A stretch of 64,000 bases of DNA. Source: Vondammii sp040505895. GTDB lineage: Bacteria > Pseudomonadota > Gammaproteobacteria > Chromatiales > Chromatiaceae. The position numbers and the translations under genes are program-made. Within the stretch, counting starts at the first letter, position 1, and each line of letters begins with the position of its first letter. The notes under the pieces were generated by a model. It worked only from the letters and a program-made list of their open reading frames with translations, was not told where the DNA came from and ran no database searches. Shown here one piece after another: positions 52,536 through 61,447 of the stretch. The stretch is taken from the NCBI GenBank assembly GCA_040505895.1, contig JBEVXU010000007.1, positions 62,001-126,000 on the forward strand, read 5' to 3'.

Positions 52536-53789
52536 ATGAAAAAGATCGCTCTACTGTCGGCCCTGGCGCTAACGGTATCAAGCCCACTGATGGCCGGTGG
52601 ATACAAGTTGCCTGAAAATTCGATCAACGGCACGGCTCTCTCTGCTGCCAATGTCGCCAATGCCCACGGCGCTGACGCCTCTTACTATAACCCGGCTGCT
52701 ATGGTTTTCAACGATGCAGGTGCGTCGTTCGAAGCAGCTGCCACACTGGTTCATCTGCCGGGAATCTCAGTAACAAGTACCAAAGCCACAATTGATAATG
52801 ATGAGACAAAGGTTGAAAACATTCCGGTCCCCACCTTTCACTATGTCAGCCCCCTCATGGGCAACATGCGCTATGGTCTCTCCGTGGTCTCCCCAGGGGG
52901 GCTGAGCAAACGCTGGAAAGGGGATGGTCAAGCTTTCGCTGAAGAGTTCACCCTGAAAACGGTGGAAATCAATCCCACGCTCTCATTCAAGGTAAATGAA
53001 CGTGTTGCACTGGGTGGTGGTGTCCGTGTGATCTACAGTAAAGGCATCGTCAAGAGTGACGATGGCGGTATTAACACCATCCACCCAGCACTCAACTTCG
53101 CAAGGGACTTGGAAGGTGACTCCTGGGACTTTGGTTACAACCTCGCTCTCCACGTCAAAGCGACCGAGGACCTTGACCTCACCGCCACTTACCGCTCCAA
53201 AGTGGAACTGACTGAGGATGGCACTGCTACCCTCTCCGGCGGGCTCTCAACCTATACAGGTGATGCCACTGTAATGGTTCCACTGCCAGCCACTCTGAGC
53301 TTGGCGGCCGCCTATGATGTCAGCGACGCCACCACCGTTGAAGTGGTATTGGAGCGTACCTATTGGTCCGCATACAAAGAGCTTGATTTCAACTATGCAA
53401 ACCCAACAGCGGTAGCAACTGGTGCCTATACCGCTCTATTTGACACCCCCTCTCCCAAGAACTGGAAAGACGTCAACACAATACGCTTAGGCCTCACCCA
53501 CCAAGTCGATCCAAAATGGACAGTGATGGCTGGCTTTGCCTACGACAAAACCCCTGCACCAGAGGAGTACGTTGGCTTTGAACTGCCCGACTCAGATGCC
53601 AAAATGATCTCCTTCGGTGCCCGCTATCAGCAGTCAGATAAGCTGACTATCGGCGGCGCTCTGCTTTACGACAAGAAGGATAAGCTGGTGGTCGATGATA
53701 GCGTCAGCTCAGTCCTGATCGGTGAAACACATACCTTCACCAACGCAGCTGCAATCCTGGCAACGGTAGGCATAGAGTACAAGTTCTAA
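52536..53789 (+). CDS. Outer-membrane porin of the FadL/OmpP1/TodX family
   Basis: 417 aa. Signal peptide (ALLSALALTVSSPLMAGG), the plug motif NGTALSAANVANAHGADASY with YYNPAAM, then alternating strands of a 14-strand barrel ending in TVGIEYKF (terminal Phe). Imports hydrophobic compounds such as long-chain fatty acids or aromatic hydrocarbons. Good GGAGG ribosome-binding site upstream. Confidence 0.93.
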   Translation: MKKIALLSALALTVSSPLMAGGYKLPENSINGTALSAANVANAHGADASYYNPAAMVFNDAGASFEAAATLVHLPGISVTSTKATIDNDETKVENIPVPTFHYVSPLMGNMRYGLSVVSPGGLSKRWKGDGQAFAEEFTLKTVEINPTLSFKVNERVALGGGVRVIYSKGIVKSDDGGINTIHPALNFARDLEGDSWDFGYNLALHVKATEDLDLTATYRSKVELTEDGTATLSGGLSTYTGDATVMVPLPATLSLAAAYDVSDATTVEVVLERTYWSAYKELDFNYANPTAVATGAYTALFDTPSPKNWKDVNTIRLGLTHQVDPKWTVMAGFAYDKTPAPEEYVGFELPDSDAKMISFGARYQQSDKLTIGGALLYDKKDKLVVDDSVSSVLIGETHTFTNAAAILATVGIEYKF

Positions 53790-53840
53790 CTCTAAGCCAA
53801 TTTAGCTGTGACCTATACTCAGGTCACAGCACCAGCCAAA

Positions 53841-53876
53841 AAAATGCCGCTCCCTGATATCAGGGAGCGGCATTTT
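53841..53876. terminator. Bidirectional terminator between fadL-type gene and dsrE2
   Basis: Perfect 36-bp palindrome with an AAAATGCCGCTCCCTGAT arm and its exact complement; A tract on one side and T tract on the other serve both convergent genes. Confidence 0.85.
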
Positions 53877-53898
53877 CCGTATAGCTGCTTCTACAGTA

Positions 53899-54378
53899 TT
53901 AGATGTAGAGACAGATATCACTCTCTCCGGCAAACTCGAAGAAACGGGCTGCACCCGCGTACTCGACACCATCGATGAATTCTGCAGTGTCCATTTCAAA
54001 CAGATCAACCGTCATCTGACAGGCGATCATACGAACCTCGGCCTCCTGGCAGAGTTCACGCAGCTCTTCCAAACTGGCAACACCCTTTTCCGCCATCTTC
54101 TTCTTCATCATCATGGTCATCATTGACTGCATGCCAGGCAAAGTCGTACCCAAAACCGGGAACCACTTATCCATACCCATAGGCATTGGCATGCCGGGAT
54201 TACCCAGCGGAGTCACTTGAAGGTCAAGCTTTTTGCGAAGCAGTTGCAGGCCATAGAAGGTGAAGAAGACTTCAACATCATAACCTAGTGCTGACGCTGT
54301 GGACGACAGAATAAATGGAGGGTACGCCCAATCGAGCGAACCTTTAGTGGCAATAATTGCTAATTTTTTCTGTTCCAT
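53899..54378 (-). CDS. dsrE2: DsrE2-like sulfur-relay protein
   Basis: 159 aa DsrE/F-fold protein. Opening KKLAIIATKGSLDWAYPPFI, a Met-rich segment (MPMPMGMDKW, MQSMMTMMMKKKM) and CQEAEVRMIACQMTVDLF with the conserved Cys. The same trio, rhodanese-TusA-DsrE2, feeds sulfane sulfur to cytoplasmic oxidation in Allochromatium and relatives. Last gene of the rhd-tusA-dsrE2 run. Confidence 0.88.
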   Translation of the reverse strand: MEQKKLAIIATKGSLDWAYPPFILSSTASALGYDVEVFFTFYGLQLLRKKLDLQVTPLGNPGMPMPMGMDKWFPVLGTTLPGMQSMMTMMMKKKMAEKGVASLEELRELCQEAEVRMIACQMTVDLFEMDTAEFIDGVEYAGAARFFEFAGESDICLYI

Positions 54379-54432
54379 CTGAATCTCCTCCTAAACATTG
54401 TAGAGTGAGGTCTGATTCCGGTTCAGGAGGGC

Positions 54433-54663
54433 TTATGCTCTCTTGATCAGGAAATGAAATTTACCGCCTTCCTCTTTGGACTCCATCAGCTCATTGCCGG
54501 TCTGCTTGGCAAAAGCTTCAAAATCCTTAACAGAACCAGGATCAGTAGCAATGATGTGAAGTACCTGACCTGTTTCCATACCCGTCAGGCTTTTCTTAGC
54601 GCGCAGGATAGGCAGTGGGCAGTTCAAACCGCTTGCGTCCAGTTCTTGATCAAAATCGGCCAT
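54433..54663 (-). CDS. tusA: Sulfur carrier protein TusA
   Basis: 76 aa from ATG 54663. Catalytic Cys in the CPxP motif: LDASGLNCPLPILRAKKSL, then VLHIIATDPGSVKDFEAFAK. Accepts persulfide from the rhodanese encoded upstream and passes it on. Start MADFDQ is preceded by a GGAGG ribosome-binding site. Confidence 0.93.
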   Translation of the reverse strand: MADFDQELDASGLNCPLPILRAKKSLTGMETGQVLHIIATDPGSVKDFEAFAKQTGNELMESKEEGGKFHFLIKRA

Positions 54664-54812
54664 GTGCAACCTCCAGAAAGTTTACTTAATGTTGTTGGGA
54701 AAATCAGCTGTATCTTATATTCCAACTGCACCTAAAACGCAAGTCAGTGAATGCTTATAGGGCTAAATATCTTTTTTGAAATGGTGCCAAATCATAGGTA
54801 ATCACCGGTGAT

Positions 54813-55151
54813 TCAGGCGGTTTTTTCCAGGCCGTAAGCCACAATCTCTTTGCCGTTGCGCGCCCAGTCAATAATTCCACCACGCAGGTTGATGACATTC
54901 TCAATTCCTTGCTGCATCAGGAACATACAAGCGTGATATGAGCGTGCACCACTGCGACAATAGAGTACAACATCCCTATCTTTCGGAAAATCGTGCATTT
55001 TCATTGGAATCAACTGCATCGGCAGATGATCGGAGTTGGGCAGGACACCCCGAGCCACCTCCGCCTCGCTACGAATATCCAGTAGCAACAGGCCGTCACC
55101 AGACGACACCCTGTTACTTAATTCCTGGGAATCAATCTCTTTAACCAGCAT
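54813..55151 (-). CDS. rhd: Rhodanese-like sulfurtransferase (Rhd)
   Basis: 112 aa single rhodanese domain. LLLLDIRSEAEVARGVLPNS and active-site loop VLYCRSGARSYHA with the catalytic Cys. First gene of the sulfur-relay trio and divergent from cysG. Confidence 0.9.
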   Translation of the reverse strand: MLVKEIDSQELSNRVSSGDGLLLLDIRSEAEVARGVLPNSDHLPMQLIPMKMHDFPKDRDVVLYCRSGARSYHACMFLMQQGIENVINLRGGIIDWARNGKEIVAYGLEKTA

Positions 55152-55182
55152 ATGTGATCTTGCCTTGTAATAACCTAGTTTT

Positions 55183-55206
55183 TTAGTATATTACTAATTT
55201 ACTAAT
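55183..55206. promoter_or_regulatory. Operator-like AT repeats between rhd and cysG
   Basis: TTAGTATATTACTAA (arms TTAGTA/TACTAA) overlaps a direct repeat TTACTAAT TTACTAAT at 55191-55206, in the 220-bp divergent region. Position about 35-55 bp upstream of rhd suits a repressor or promoter site; regulator unknown. Confidence 0.35.
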
Positions 55207-55371
55207 ATATCTAGCCGACGATCTAGATCAAGGCCGATAAACCTAGAGACAGGATACTATGCGCTTTTGTTCCCTGATAGGTCGCGTGGTAGAGTGCCGC
55301 CTCCTCCTGGCCGGTATCGAACTGAGTGGTATTAGGCTTGGTGACAATATTGATAACTGAGTGAGTCGACG

Positions 55372-56808
55372 ATGGATTTCCTTCCAATTTTCTTAGACGT
55401 AAAAGATAAACCGTGCTTAGTAGTAGGCGGCGGTGAAGTTGCCGACCGTAAAATCTCTCTGCTGCTGAAAGCTGGAGCAAAAGTGCGTGTCATCTCACCA
55501 CAACTTTGCAACAGGCTGACCAACTTAGCGGAAGACAAACTGATAGAGCACCAGCCGAGAGATTATCGGGAGGGGGATCTTGACGAGTGTCACTTGGCGA
55601 TTGCCGCTACAGACAGCAGCAGCGTTAACCAGCTGGTCTCTACTCATGCCCAGGCTGCACGTATCCCGGTCAATGTCGTTGACCAGCCGGAGCTGTGTAG
55701 TTATATCACCCCATCGATTATCGACCGTTCACCGGTGGTTGCCGCCGTATCTACCGGAGGTGCCTCCCCGGTATTGGCACGACTGATTCGCAGCAGGCTG
55801 GAGGCACTTATTCCCGCCGGCTATGGTCGCCTTGCAGAACTGGCCAACAATTTCCGTGAGCGGGTCAAAGAGAAGCTGAGCAAGCCCTCAGACCGTCTCC
55901 GGTTCTGGGAGAAGGTACTTAAAGGTGGTGTTGCCGAGCGCGTCTTCTCCGGACACATGGAGGAGGCAGACGTTGCCATGGAACATGCTCTCGACAATTA
56001 CCAGACAAACACTGAAATGGGAGAGGTCTACCTGGTAGGCGGAGGCCCCGGGGACCCCGACCTAGTCTCATTCCGGGCTTTGCGTCTGATGCAGCAGGCC
56101 GACGTCGTGGTCTATGATCGTCTGGTGGCACAGCCGATCCTGGAGATGACCCGTCGCGATGCCGAGCGTATCTATGTCGGTAAGGAACGCGATCATCACG
56201 CCATGCGCCAGGAGGAGATCAACCAACTCCTGGCCGATCTGGCCAAACAGGGTAAACGAGTGGTACGCCTCAAGGGTGGTGACCCCTTCATCTTCGGCCG
56301 GGGCGGAGAGGAGATCGATACCCTCTCTTCCCAAGGTATACCTTTCCAGGTGGTACCGGCTATCACCGCCGCCTCCGGCTGTGCCGCTTATGCAGGTATT
56401 CCTCTCACCCACCGGGACTACGCCCAATCGGTCACCTTTGTCACCGGCCACCTGAAGGATGGCAGTATGAACCTCAACTGGTCACAGCTGTCTCAACCCC
56501 AGCAGACAGTAGTTTTTTATATGGGTCTGCTCGGCCTCCCTGTGATTATTAAAGAGCTGATCGCCCATGGCGTTGCTCCAGATATGCCGATTGCGCTGGT
56601 GCAGCAGGGAACGACAGAGAACCAGAAAGTATTTACCGGCACCCTTGAGAATATCGAAGAGATTGTGGTACGCGAGAAACCAAAGCCGCCGACCCTGATT
56701 ATTGTCGGACGAGTTGTAGAGTTGCAGGAAAAACTGAGCTGGTACAAAGCGCCGGAAAGACCGGGAGTTGATACCACTTTTCCCAAAGAGTCTCTGAATA
56801 GTATCTGA
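55372..56808 (+). CDS. cysG: Siroheme synthase CysG
   Basis: 478 aa trifunctional protein. N-terminal dehydrogenase/ferrochelatase with LVVGGGEVADRKISLLLKAG and VSTGGASPVLARLIR; C-terminal uroporphyrinogen-III methyltransferase with VYLVGGGPGDPDLVSFRALR, VVRLKGGDPFIFGRGGEE and AGIPLTHRDYAQSVTFVTGH. Makes siroheme, needed by sulfite reductases including the reverse Dsr enzyme of sulfur oxidisers, which fits the neighbouring relay genes. Confidence 0.95.
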   Translation: MDFLPIFLDVKDKPCLVVGGGEVADRKISLLLKAGAKVRVISPQLCNRLTNLAEDKLIEHQPRDYREGDLDECHLAIAATDSSSVNQLVSTHAQAARIPVNVVDQPELCSYITPSIIDRSPVVAAVSTGGASPVLARLIRSRLEALIPAGYGRLAELANNFRERVKEKLSKPSDRLRFWEKVLKGGVAERVFSGHMEEADVAMEHALDNYQTNTEMGEVYLVGGGPGDPDLVSFRALRLMQQADVVVYDRLVAQPILEMTRRDAERIYVGKERDHHAMRQEEINQLLADLAKQGKRVVRLKGGDPFIFGRGGEEIDTLSSQGIPFQVVPAITAASGCAAYAGIPLTHRDYAQSVTFVTGHLKDGSMNLNWSQLSQPQQTVVFYMGLLGLPVIIKELIAHGVAPDMPIALVQQGTTENQKVFTGTLENIEEIVVREKPKPPTLIIVGRVVELQEKLSWYKAPERPGVDTTFPKESLNSI

Positions 56809-56833
56809 TGCAAGTTTGACAGTGAGTGAGCAT

Positions 56834-57367
56834 ATGAAAAATCCCATTAACCACCTAACACGGTCACCGCTACTGCCGAGACCGTTCGCACTGCCCTTTG
56901 GGCTGATACCCACGGCCGCCCACAGCCGTGTACTGGTGACACTGCTGAACCGGATTTTCACTCCTGAACTGGCAGACGGTGAACTCGACTTCCTCGAGGG
57001 GCGGGTAATGCGGGTCGATGTGGTCGATGCCCGTCTTAGCTACCTCATCACCCTGATGGATGGAAAACTCCAGGCGGCCGATAAGCGCAGTCCCCACGAC
57101 CTGAGCATCGAGGGATCGATCTACGACTTCCTGCTGCTGGCTACCCGCCGTGAAGATGCAGATACCCTCTTCTTCAACCGCCGCCTACGACTTGGCGGTG
57201 ATACCGAGCTGGGGCTCTACGTAAAAAACTTCCTCGATGCACTGGAGCTGGACGGACGCCTCGGCCCGGTCCTCAAGGTGCTCGACGGCGCCACTTCCAT
57301 TATTGCCAGAATACCGGAACTTAAGCTGCCGTTAGGTAAGCCAAAGCCGGTCGAAAACAGTTATTGA
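56834..57367 (+). CDS. ubiT: Ubiquinone anaerobic biosynthesis accessory factor UbiT (SCP2 domain)
   Basis: 177 aa from ATG 56834; TTG at 56816 would give a longer start. SCP2-type lipid-binding domain: FTPELADGELDFLEGRVMRV, LMDGKLQAADKRSPHDLSIE, ATRREDADTLFFNRRLRLGG. Partners of UbiU/UbiV (62.1-63.1 kb and 60.4-61.4 kb here) in oxygen-independent ubiquinone synthesis. Follows cysG by 25 bp, likely co-transcribed. Confidence 0.9.
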   Translation: MKNPINHLTRSPLLPRPFALPFGLIPTAAHSRVLVTLLNRIFTPELADGELDFLEGRVMRVDVVDARLSYLITLMDGKLQAADKRSPHDLSIEGSIYDFLLLATRREDADTLFFNRRLRLGGDTELGLYVKNFLDALELDGRLGPVLKVLDGATSIIARIPELKLPLGKPKPVENSY

Positions 57368-57533
57368 AATCCTGGAACATAGAGGACACGGAGTAACACA
57401 GAGCTCACAGAGATTATTTAAGCCCTAATCTAATGTACCCTGTTTGAGCAAACTGAGATTGATACAGTTCATCTGACCTTCTCAAAGTGGCGTGAACGTC
57501 TCTGCGATATCTCTTGGTTTATGCACTGTCTAA

Positions 57534-57800
57534 ATGAGCACTTGGCCCGTAGAGGCAACAAAGGGGACAACTGCACCGGAGAAGATAGAACCAATAGCCG
57601 CAGAAAAGCATGAAGATAGGCTTTCCCTTGCCAGAGAATCTGTCGTAGCAGAAAGCAAAGGGGTTTGCCCTAAATGTGCTTCTGAATTAGTTAAGAGAGT
57701 CGCGTCAAAAGGAAAACACAAAGGCTCGGAATTCATAGCATACAGTGCATACCCAAGATGCAGGTATGTAACGAAGCAAGTAGTCCAGCGAGACGTATAA
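57534..57800 (+). CDS. Small zinc-ribbon protein, topoisomerase C4-type, one Cys lost
   Basis: 88 aa. C-terminal CPKCASELVKRVASKGKHKG then SAYPRCRYVT, as in topoisomerase I zinc ribbons and the tails of NERD-domain nucleases (CxxC...GCS.YP.C). The third ligand position reads AYS instead of GCS, so the site is incomplete. The first 43 residues are low-complexity. Likely a relic tail of a larger gene; expression uncertain. Confidence 0.45.
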   Translation: MSTWPVEATKGTTAPEKIEPIAAEKHEDRLSLARESVVAESKGVCPKCASELVKRVASKGKHKGSEFIAYSAYPRCRYVTKQVVQRDV

Positions 57801-57894
57801 CAACGCTCTCTAGCTCATGTGAACATCCACAGGATTACTGACACTTTGTGTCCGTATTTCCTGTGATTAACAAACGCATGTAAATAGCAGCAAG

Positions 57895-58206
57895 CTACAT
57901 CCTAACCTGCGATAGCAAGTAGAGGTCTATCGCAATAGACTCCACGAAAAAAAAGAAGGCGATGCCTGTCATTTGCATGGAAGTCAGCTGCCCCTGTTCC
58001 TTGGTTTTTATGAATAGCAGCCTGACCTCTGCAATGATCCAGGTCAGATTCACGATGGGAACAAGAATAAATAGAAATATCATCAGGCCGGAGCCGGCAT
58101 CTGTCTGGTTGAATCCAAACAGCCGGTCATTGGCCCCTGCGATAAAATAGATTATCGGCAGTTGGGTGGTGACTATGGCGATAGATCTGAGATTAATCAG
58201 TTCCAA
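57895..58206 (-). CDS. Small integral membrane protein, unknown function
   Basis: 103 aa with three hydrophobic segments (IAIVTTQLPIIYFIAGA, GLMIFLFILVPIVNLTWIIA, MTGIAFFFFVESIAIDLYLL). No family recognised. Preceded by a plausible AAGGAG ribosome-binding site. Isolated between two convergent/divergent gaps. Confidence 0.55.
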   Translation of the reverse strand: MELINLRSIAIVTTQLPIIYFIAGANDRLFGFNQTDAGSGLMIFLFILVPIVNLTWIIAEVRLLFIKTKEQGQLTSMQMTGIAFFFFVESIAIDLYLLSQVRM

Positions 58207-58341
58207 CTCCTTTAACTTAGTTGCACATTCAATGTGCGTTAATAGTATTTAAAAATGCCGGTGACATCCATTCAAGTAGAATTGTCTGTTTTTTCCGTGC
58301 CCACTAATTCTCTATTGCGATAAATATCACTGCTACTACTC

Positions 58342-58508
58342 TTTAGGAGCCTCTGATTAAGTCTGGTTCGATTTAGGCTGAGATAAAATTGTTCCAATTT
58401 GTTTCGAAGTGAGCGGTAATAGCCATTCTATTTCTGCGATCTTCGGAACGAATTGGGGCGATTTTAGCCAGCGTAAAGCAATCATGACTTGATCAGAGTC
58501 TCCTTTAG
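58342..58508. mobile_element. MITE-like 167-bp element with inverted ends
   Basis: TTTAGGAGCCTCTGATTAAG at 58342-58361 pairs imperfectly with the reverse complement of 58486-58508 (TAAAGGAGACTCTGATCAAG). The right end is identical to that of the 48860 element, the interior is different. A minus-strand open frame runs through it but shows no family. It ends 33 bp before the ggt start. Confidence 0.55.
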
Positions 58509-58541
58509 CTATCTCATGGATAAAACAGGGCTCTGATAACC

Positions 58542-60206
58542 ATGCCAAGATTTCTTCTTGTCGCACTACTGCTGCTGACTCTGTCAGACAATATCCTCGC
58601 TGCACCCAATTTGACTGCGGTTGCCAGTGCCCACCCGCTGGCTACCAGAGCGGGCTTACAGGTTCTTCAGCAGGGGGGTAATGCCTTTGATGCCGCCGTT
58701 GCGGTGTCTGCCGCGCTGGCGGTGGTTGAGCCCTATAGTTCAGGTATTGGCGGCGGTGGCTTCTGGCTACTGCACCTTGCCGATGATAATAGTGATGTCA
58801 TGGTCGATGGGCGTGAGCGCGCACCGCTTACCGCCCACCGTGATATGTACCTGGATAGTGAGGGGGCGATTGTTCCCCGTCTTTCTATGGATGGAGCGCT
58901 GGCTGCGGGTATTCCGGGTGAGCCTGCCGCACTGGTCCATATTGCGAATAAATATGGCAAGTTGCCCCTGGCTACACTGTTGGCGCCTGCGATCAAACTT
59001 GCCCGTGAAGGCTTTCCTGTTACTGCCCATTACCAACGCATGGCGGGATTTCGTCTCAAGGCGCTGAAAGCTTCAAAGAGTTCTAACGCCATCTTTCTCG
59101 ACCAGGGAGAGATCCCTGATATTGGCTACCTGATAAATCAGCCTGATTTGGCTGCAACACTGGAGACGATGGCCAACCATGGCCGTGATGGTTTCTATAA
59201 AGGGGAGGTGGCGGCCAAGCTTATTCGTGGTGTAACCAAGGCGGGAGGAATTTGGAGCCAGAAAGATTTTGATGAATACCAGATTATCGAACGCGAGCCG
59301 ATAAAGGGGCGCTATCAGGATTACGAGGTGATCTCAGCAGCACCCCCTTCATCGGGCGGTATCGCCCTTATCGCCATGCTCAATATGCTGGAAAACTACG
59401 ACCTGGGTGCTCTGGATGAGCCGACACGCAACCACCTTTTGGTCGAGGTGATGCGCCGTGCCTACCGAGATCGCGCGGAGTTTCTGGGCGATAGTGATTA
59501 TGTAGAGGTGCCGACAGAGCGTCTGATCCACCCCTACTATGCGAAGGGGCTGGCGCAGTCCATTCGCCTGGATCGGGCGACAAAAAGCAGTGAACTTCCG
59601 GGGTTTGCGATCAGTGATGGCGCAAACGACACCAGCCACTTCTCTATCCTCGACAGTGAGGGCAACTATGTTGCCGCCACTTTGAGCATCAACTATCCCT
59701 TTGGTTCAGGCCTCACCCCGGAGGGTACGGGTGTTCTGCTTAATGATGAGATGGATGACTTTTCGGCAAAGCCCGGTGTTCCCAACGCCTACGGCCTGGT
59801 CGGTGCCGAGGCCAATGCCATCGCCGCCGGTAAACGGATGCTATCGAGTATGACCCCTACCTTTGTCCGCAGTGATGACCGTGTCGCCATTCTGGGGACG
59901 CCTGGCGGCAGTCGTATTATCACCATGGTGCTGTTGGGTGTGCTGGAGTTTGTTGAAGGAGAAGATCCTGATGCCTGGGTCAGTCGCCCCCGTATACACC
60001 ACCAGTACCTCCCTCCCAAGGTGTTTATCGAGCCTGACGCACTTTCAGTAGCAACGGAAAAAGAGCTCACTTCTTTGGGGCACACACTGGAGCATTCCAA
60101 GCGAACCTGGGGAAATATGCAGGCGGTGTTGTGGGATAGAAGAGCTAGTGAGGTTAAAGCCGCAAGCGATCCCCGAGGAGAGGGGGAGGCGATAGCCTCT
60201 GACTGA
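58542..60206 (+). CDS. ggt: Gamma-glutamyltransferase
   Basis: 554 aa. Signal peptide (FLLVALLLLTLSDNILAA), large subunit with SGIGGGGFWLLHLADD and DGRERAP, autocleavage/catalytic Thr in ANDTSHFSILD at about residue 364, small subunit with SINYPFGSGLTPEGTG, LNDEMDDF and GTPGGSRII. Periplasmic hydrolysis or transpeptidation of glutathione-type gamma-glutamyl compounds; could supply cysteine sulfur. Confidence 0.93.
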   Translation: MPRFLLVALLLLTLSDNILAAPNLTAVASAHPLATRAGLQVLQQGGNAFDAAVAVSAALAVVEPYSSGIGGGGFWLLHLADDNSDVMVDGRERAPLTAHRDMYLDSEGAIVPRLSMDGALAAGIPGEPAALVHIANKYGKLPLATLLAPAIKLAREGFPVTAHYQRMAGFRLKALKASKSSNAIFLDQGEIPDIGYLINQPDLAATLETMANHGRDGFYKGEVAAKLIRGVTKAGGIWSQKDFDEYQIIEREPIKGRYQDYEVISAAPPSSGGIALIAMLNMLENYDLGALDEPTRNHLLVEVMRRAYRDRAEFLGDSDYVEVPTERLIHPYYAKGLAQSIRLDRATKSSELPGFAISDGANDTSHFSILDSEGNYVAATLSINYPFGSGLTPEGTGVLLNDEMDDFSAKPGVPNAYGLVGAEANAIAAGKRMLSSMTPTFVRSDDRVAILGTPGGSRIITMVLLGVLEFVEGEDPDAWVSRPRIHHQYLPPKVFIEPDALSVATEKELTSLGHTLEHSKRTWGNMQAVLWDRRASEVKAASDPRGEGEAIASD

Positions 60207-60222
60207 GTGCAAGTGTTTGCTA

Positions 60223-60245
60223 TAGGCGCGAACAGGTTCGCTCCT
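60223..60245. repeat. REP-like hairpin
   Basis: TAGGCGCGAACAGGTTCGCTCCTA-type inverted repeat immediately after ggt; such GCGAAC hairpins are dispersed in many gammaproteobacteria and may also stop transcription here. Confidence 0.6.
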
Positions 60246-60282
60246 ACTTAATGGTTATGCACAAGGCACTATCTTTAGCGCC

Positions 60283-60400
60283 TTAAGCCGGTTTTTCAGG
60301 CACCCGAATCTCCCGTACACCCAGATACCAGCATGCGATCAGTAGCGTGGTCCAGTAGACCACCCAGAAGGCAAAGCCCCCACGGCAACTATTATGTCTG
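60283..60400 (-). pseudogene. C-terminal stump of a membrane protein
   Basis: An open minus-strand frame of about 39 codons ending at TAA 60283-60285 reads GGFAFWVVYWTTLLIACWYL then REIRVPEKPA, a final TM helix plus short tail. No start codon; upstream sequence does not continue it. Not enough left to name the family. Confidence 0.4.
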
Positions 60401-60435
60401 GAGCTTTCCACTAAGAGAGGATTTGTGGATCGCGA

Positions 60436-61356
60436 CTAAACCATCCCATGAGCCGCCGCCTGAGCACGGGACTCCATACCTGCCTCACCATGCCAATAGC
60501 CGTTACATGAGCCGACTGGTAGTAGCCGTTCCAAAAGCGCCTGACCCTCGGCCGGTGCCAGCTCTCCGATGAGACAGCGATGGAAGGTATCGATCACCTT
60601 GCCGGTCTGGTGTGACTGGGGGCTGATTCTCACCACATCCACCTCCAGCTCTTTTATCCGATCCAGATCCCCCAGCAAGTTGCAGGTATGGGCCGACTGG
60701 GTCTGAATACCGTTGAGGGCAAGGAACCGGGTGTCATCCTGGGCGGAGAGAGTGAGGCCGTCAGGGTAATCGAGGCAGCGGTACTGACAGTCATCTTTTG
60801 GCAGATTATGGGCGCGGGCGGTAAAACAACGCGCCGAGTAGGCCAGAGGCAAGCGACCAAAGGCGAATACTTCGGTCTCTACCCCTTCCGGGCGCTTGGC
60901 CTGCATCTCTGCCAGGGTTTCATGAGAGAGTTCTACCGGAAAGACCCAGCGTTTCAGCCCCTTGGTGGCAAGAAATGCCAGGGTGCGATCATTGTAGATA
61001 TTGACGCTGTGGCCGCAGATGAATGGACGGTTCTGCAGCAGGTGCACCGCCCCCATATCGTTGGCCTCAACCAGGTAGTCACCGTTGTCGCAGATCCGCT
61101 TCAGACGCTTCATTTCGGACTCCGCCTCCAGCAGGGCCAGCGTGGAGAGCACCACCTCCTTACCCGCCGCAGCCAGCCGCCCGGCAAGCTCAAACCAGTC
61201 ATCGGTACGCATCAGGGTACGTTTAGAGCAGACGGTCTCACCGAGATAGACGATATCCACCGGTGAGGCGGCGACCTCTTCATAGAAGTCGAGCAGTTGA
61301 TCTTTAGGCCAGTAGTAGAGTACCGGACCGAGGGATAGTTTGGGTTGTTTACTCAT
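60436..61356 (-). CDS. ubiV: Ubiquinone biosynthesis protein UbiV (U32 family)
   Basis: 306 aa from ATG 61356, with AAGGA five bases upstream. U32 fold: LSLGPVLYYWPKDQLLDFYE, VDIVYLGETVCSKR, and the Fe-S cysteines in SARCFTARAHNLPKDDCQYRC. Works with UbiU and UbiT to hydroxylate ubiquinone precursors without oxygen. Separated from ubiU by a toxin-antitoxin pair. Confidence 0.92.
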   Translation of the reverse strand: MSKQPKLSLGPVLYYWPKDQLLDFYEEVAASPVDIVYLGETVCSKRTLMRTDDWFELAGRLAAAGKEVVLSTLALLEAESEMKRLKRICDNGDYLVEANDMGAVHLLQNRPFICGHSVNIYNDRTLAFLATKGLKRWVFPVELSHETLAEMQAKRPEGVETEVFAFGRLPLAYSARCFTARAHNLPKDDCQYRCLDYPDGLTLSAQDDTRFLALNGIQTQSAHTCNLLGDLDRIKELEVDVVRISPQSHQTGKVIDTFHRCLIGELAPAEGQALLERLLPVGSCNGYWHGEAGMESRAQAAAHGMV

Positions 61357-61447
61357 ATACATCCTTCCGACAGCCCCCTATGGGCTGCGGACATCTCACA
61401 AAAAACACAAAGTTGGTTAGGTTCTAAAAAAGTAGTATGGAGGAGAT

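Noticed and set aside
58357..58605. 82-codon minus-strand frame over the ggt start
   Set aside because: It spans the MITE-like element and the beginning of ggt on the opposite strand; no family and no ribosome-binding site.
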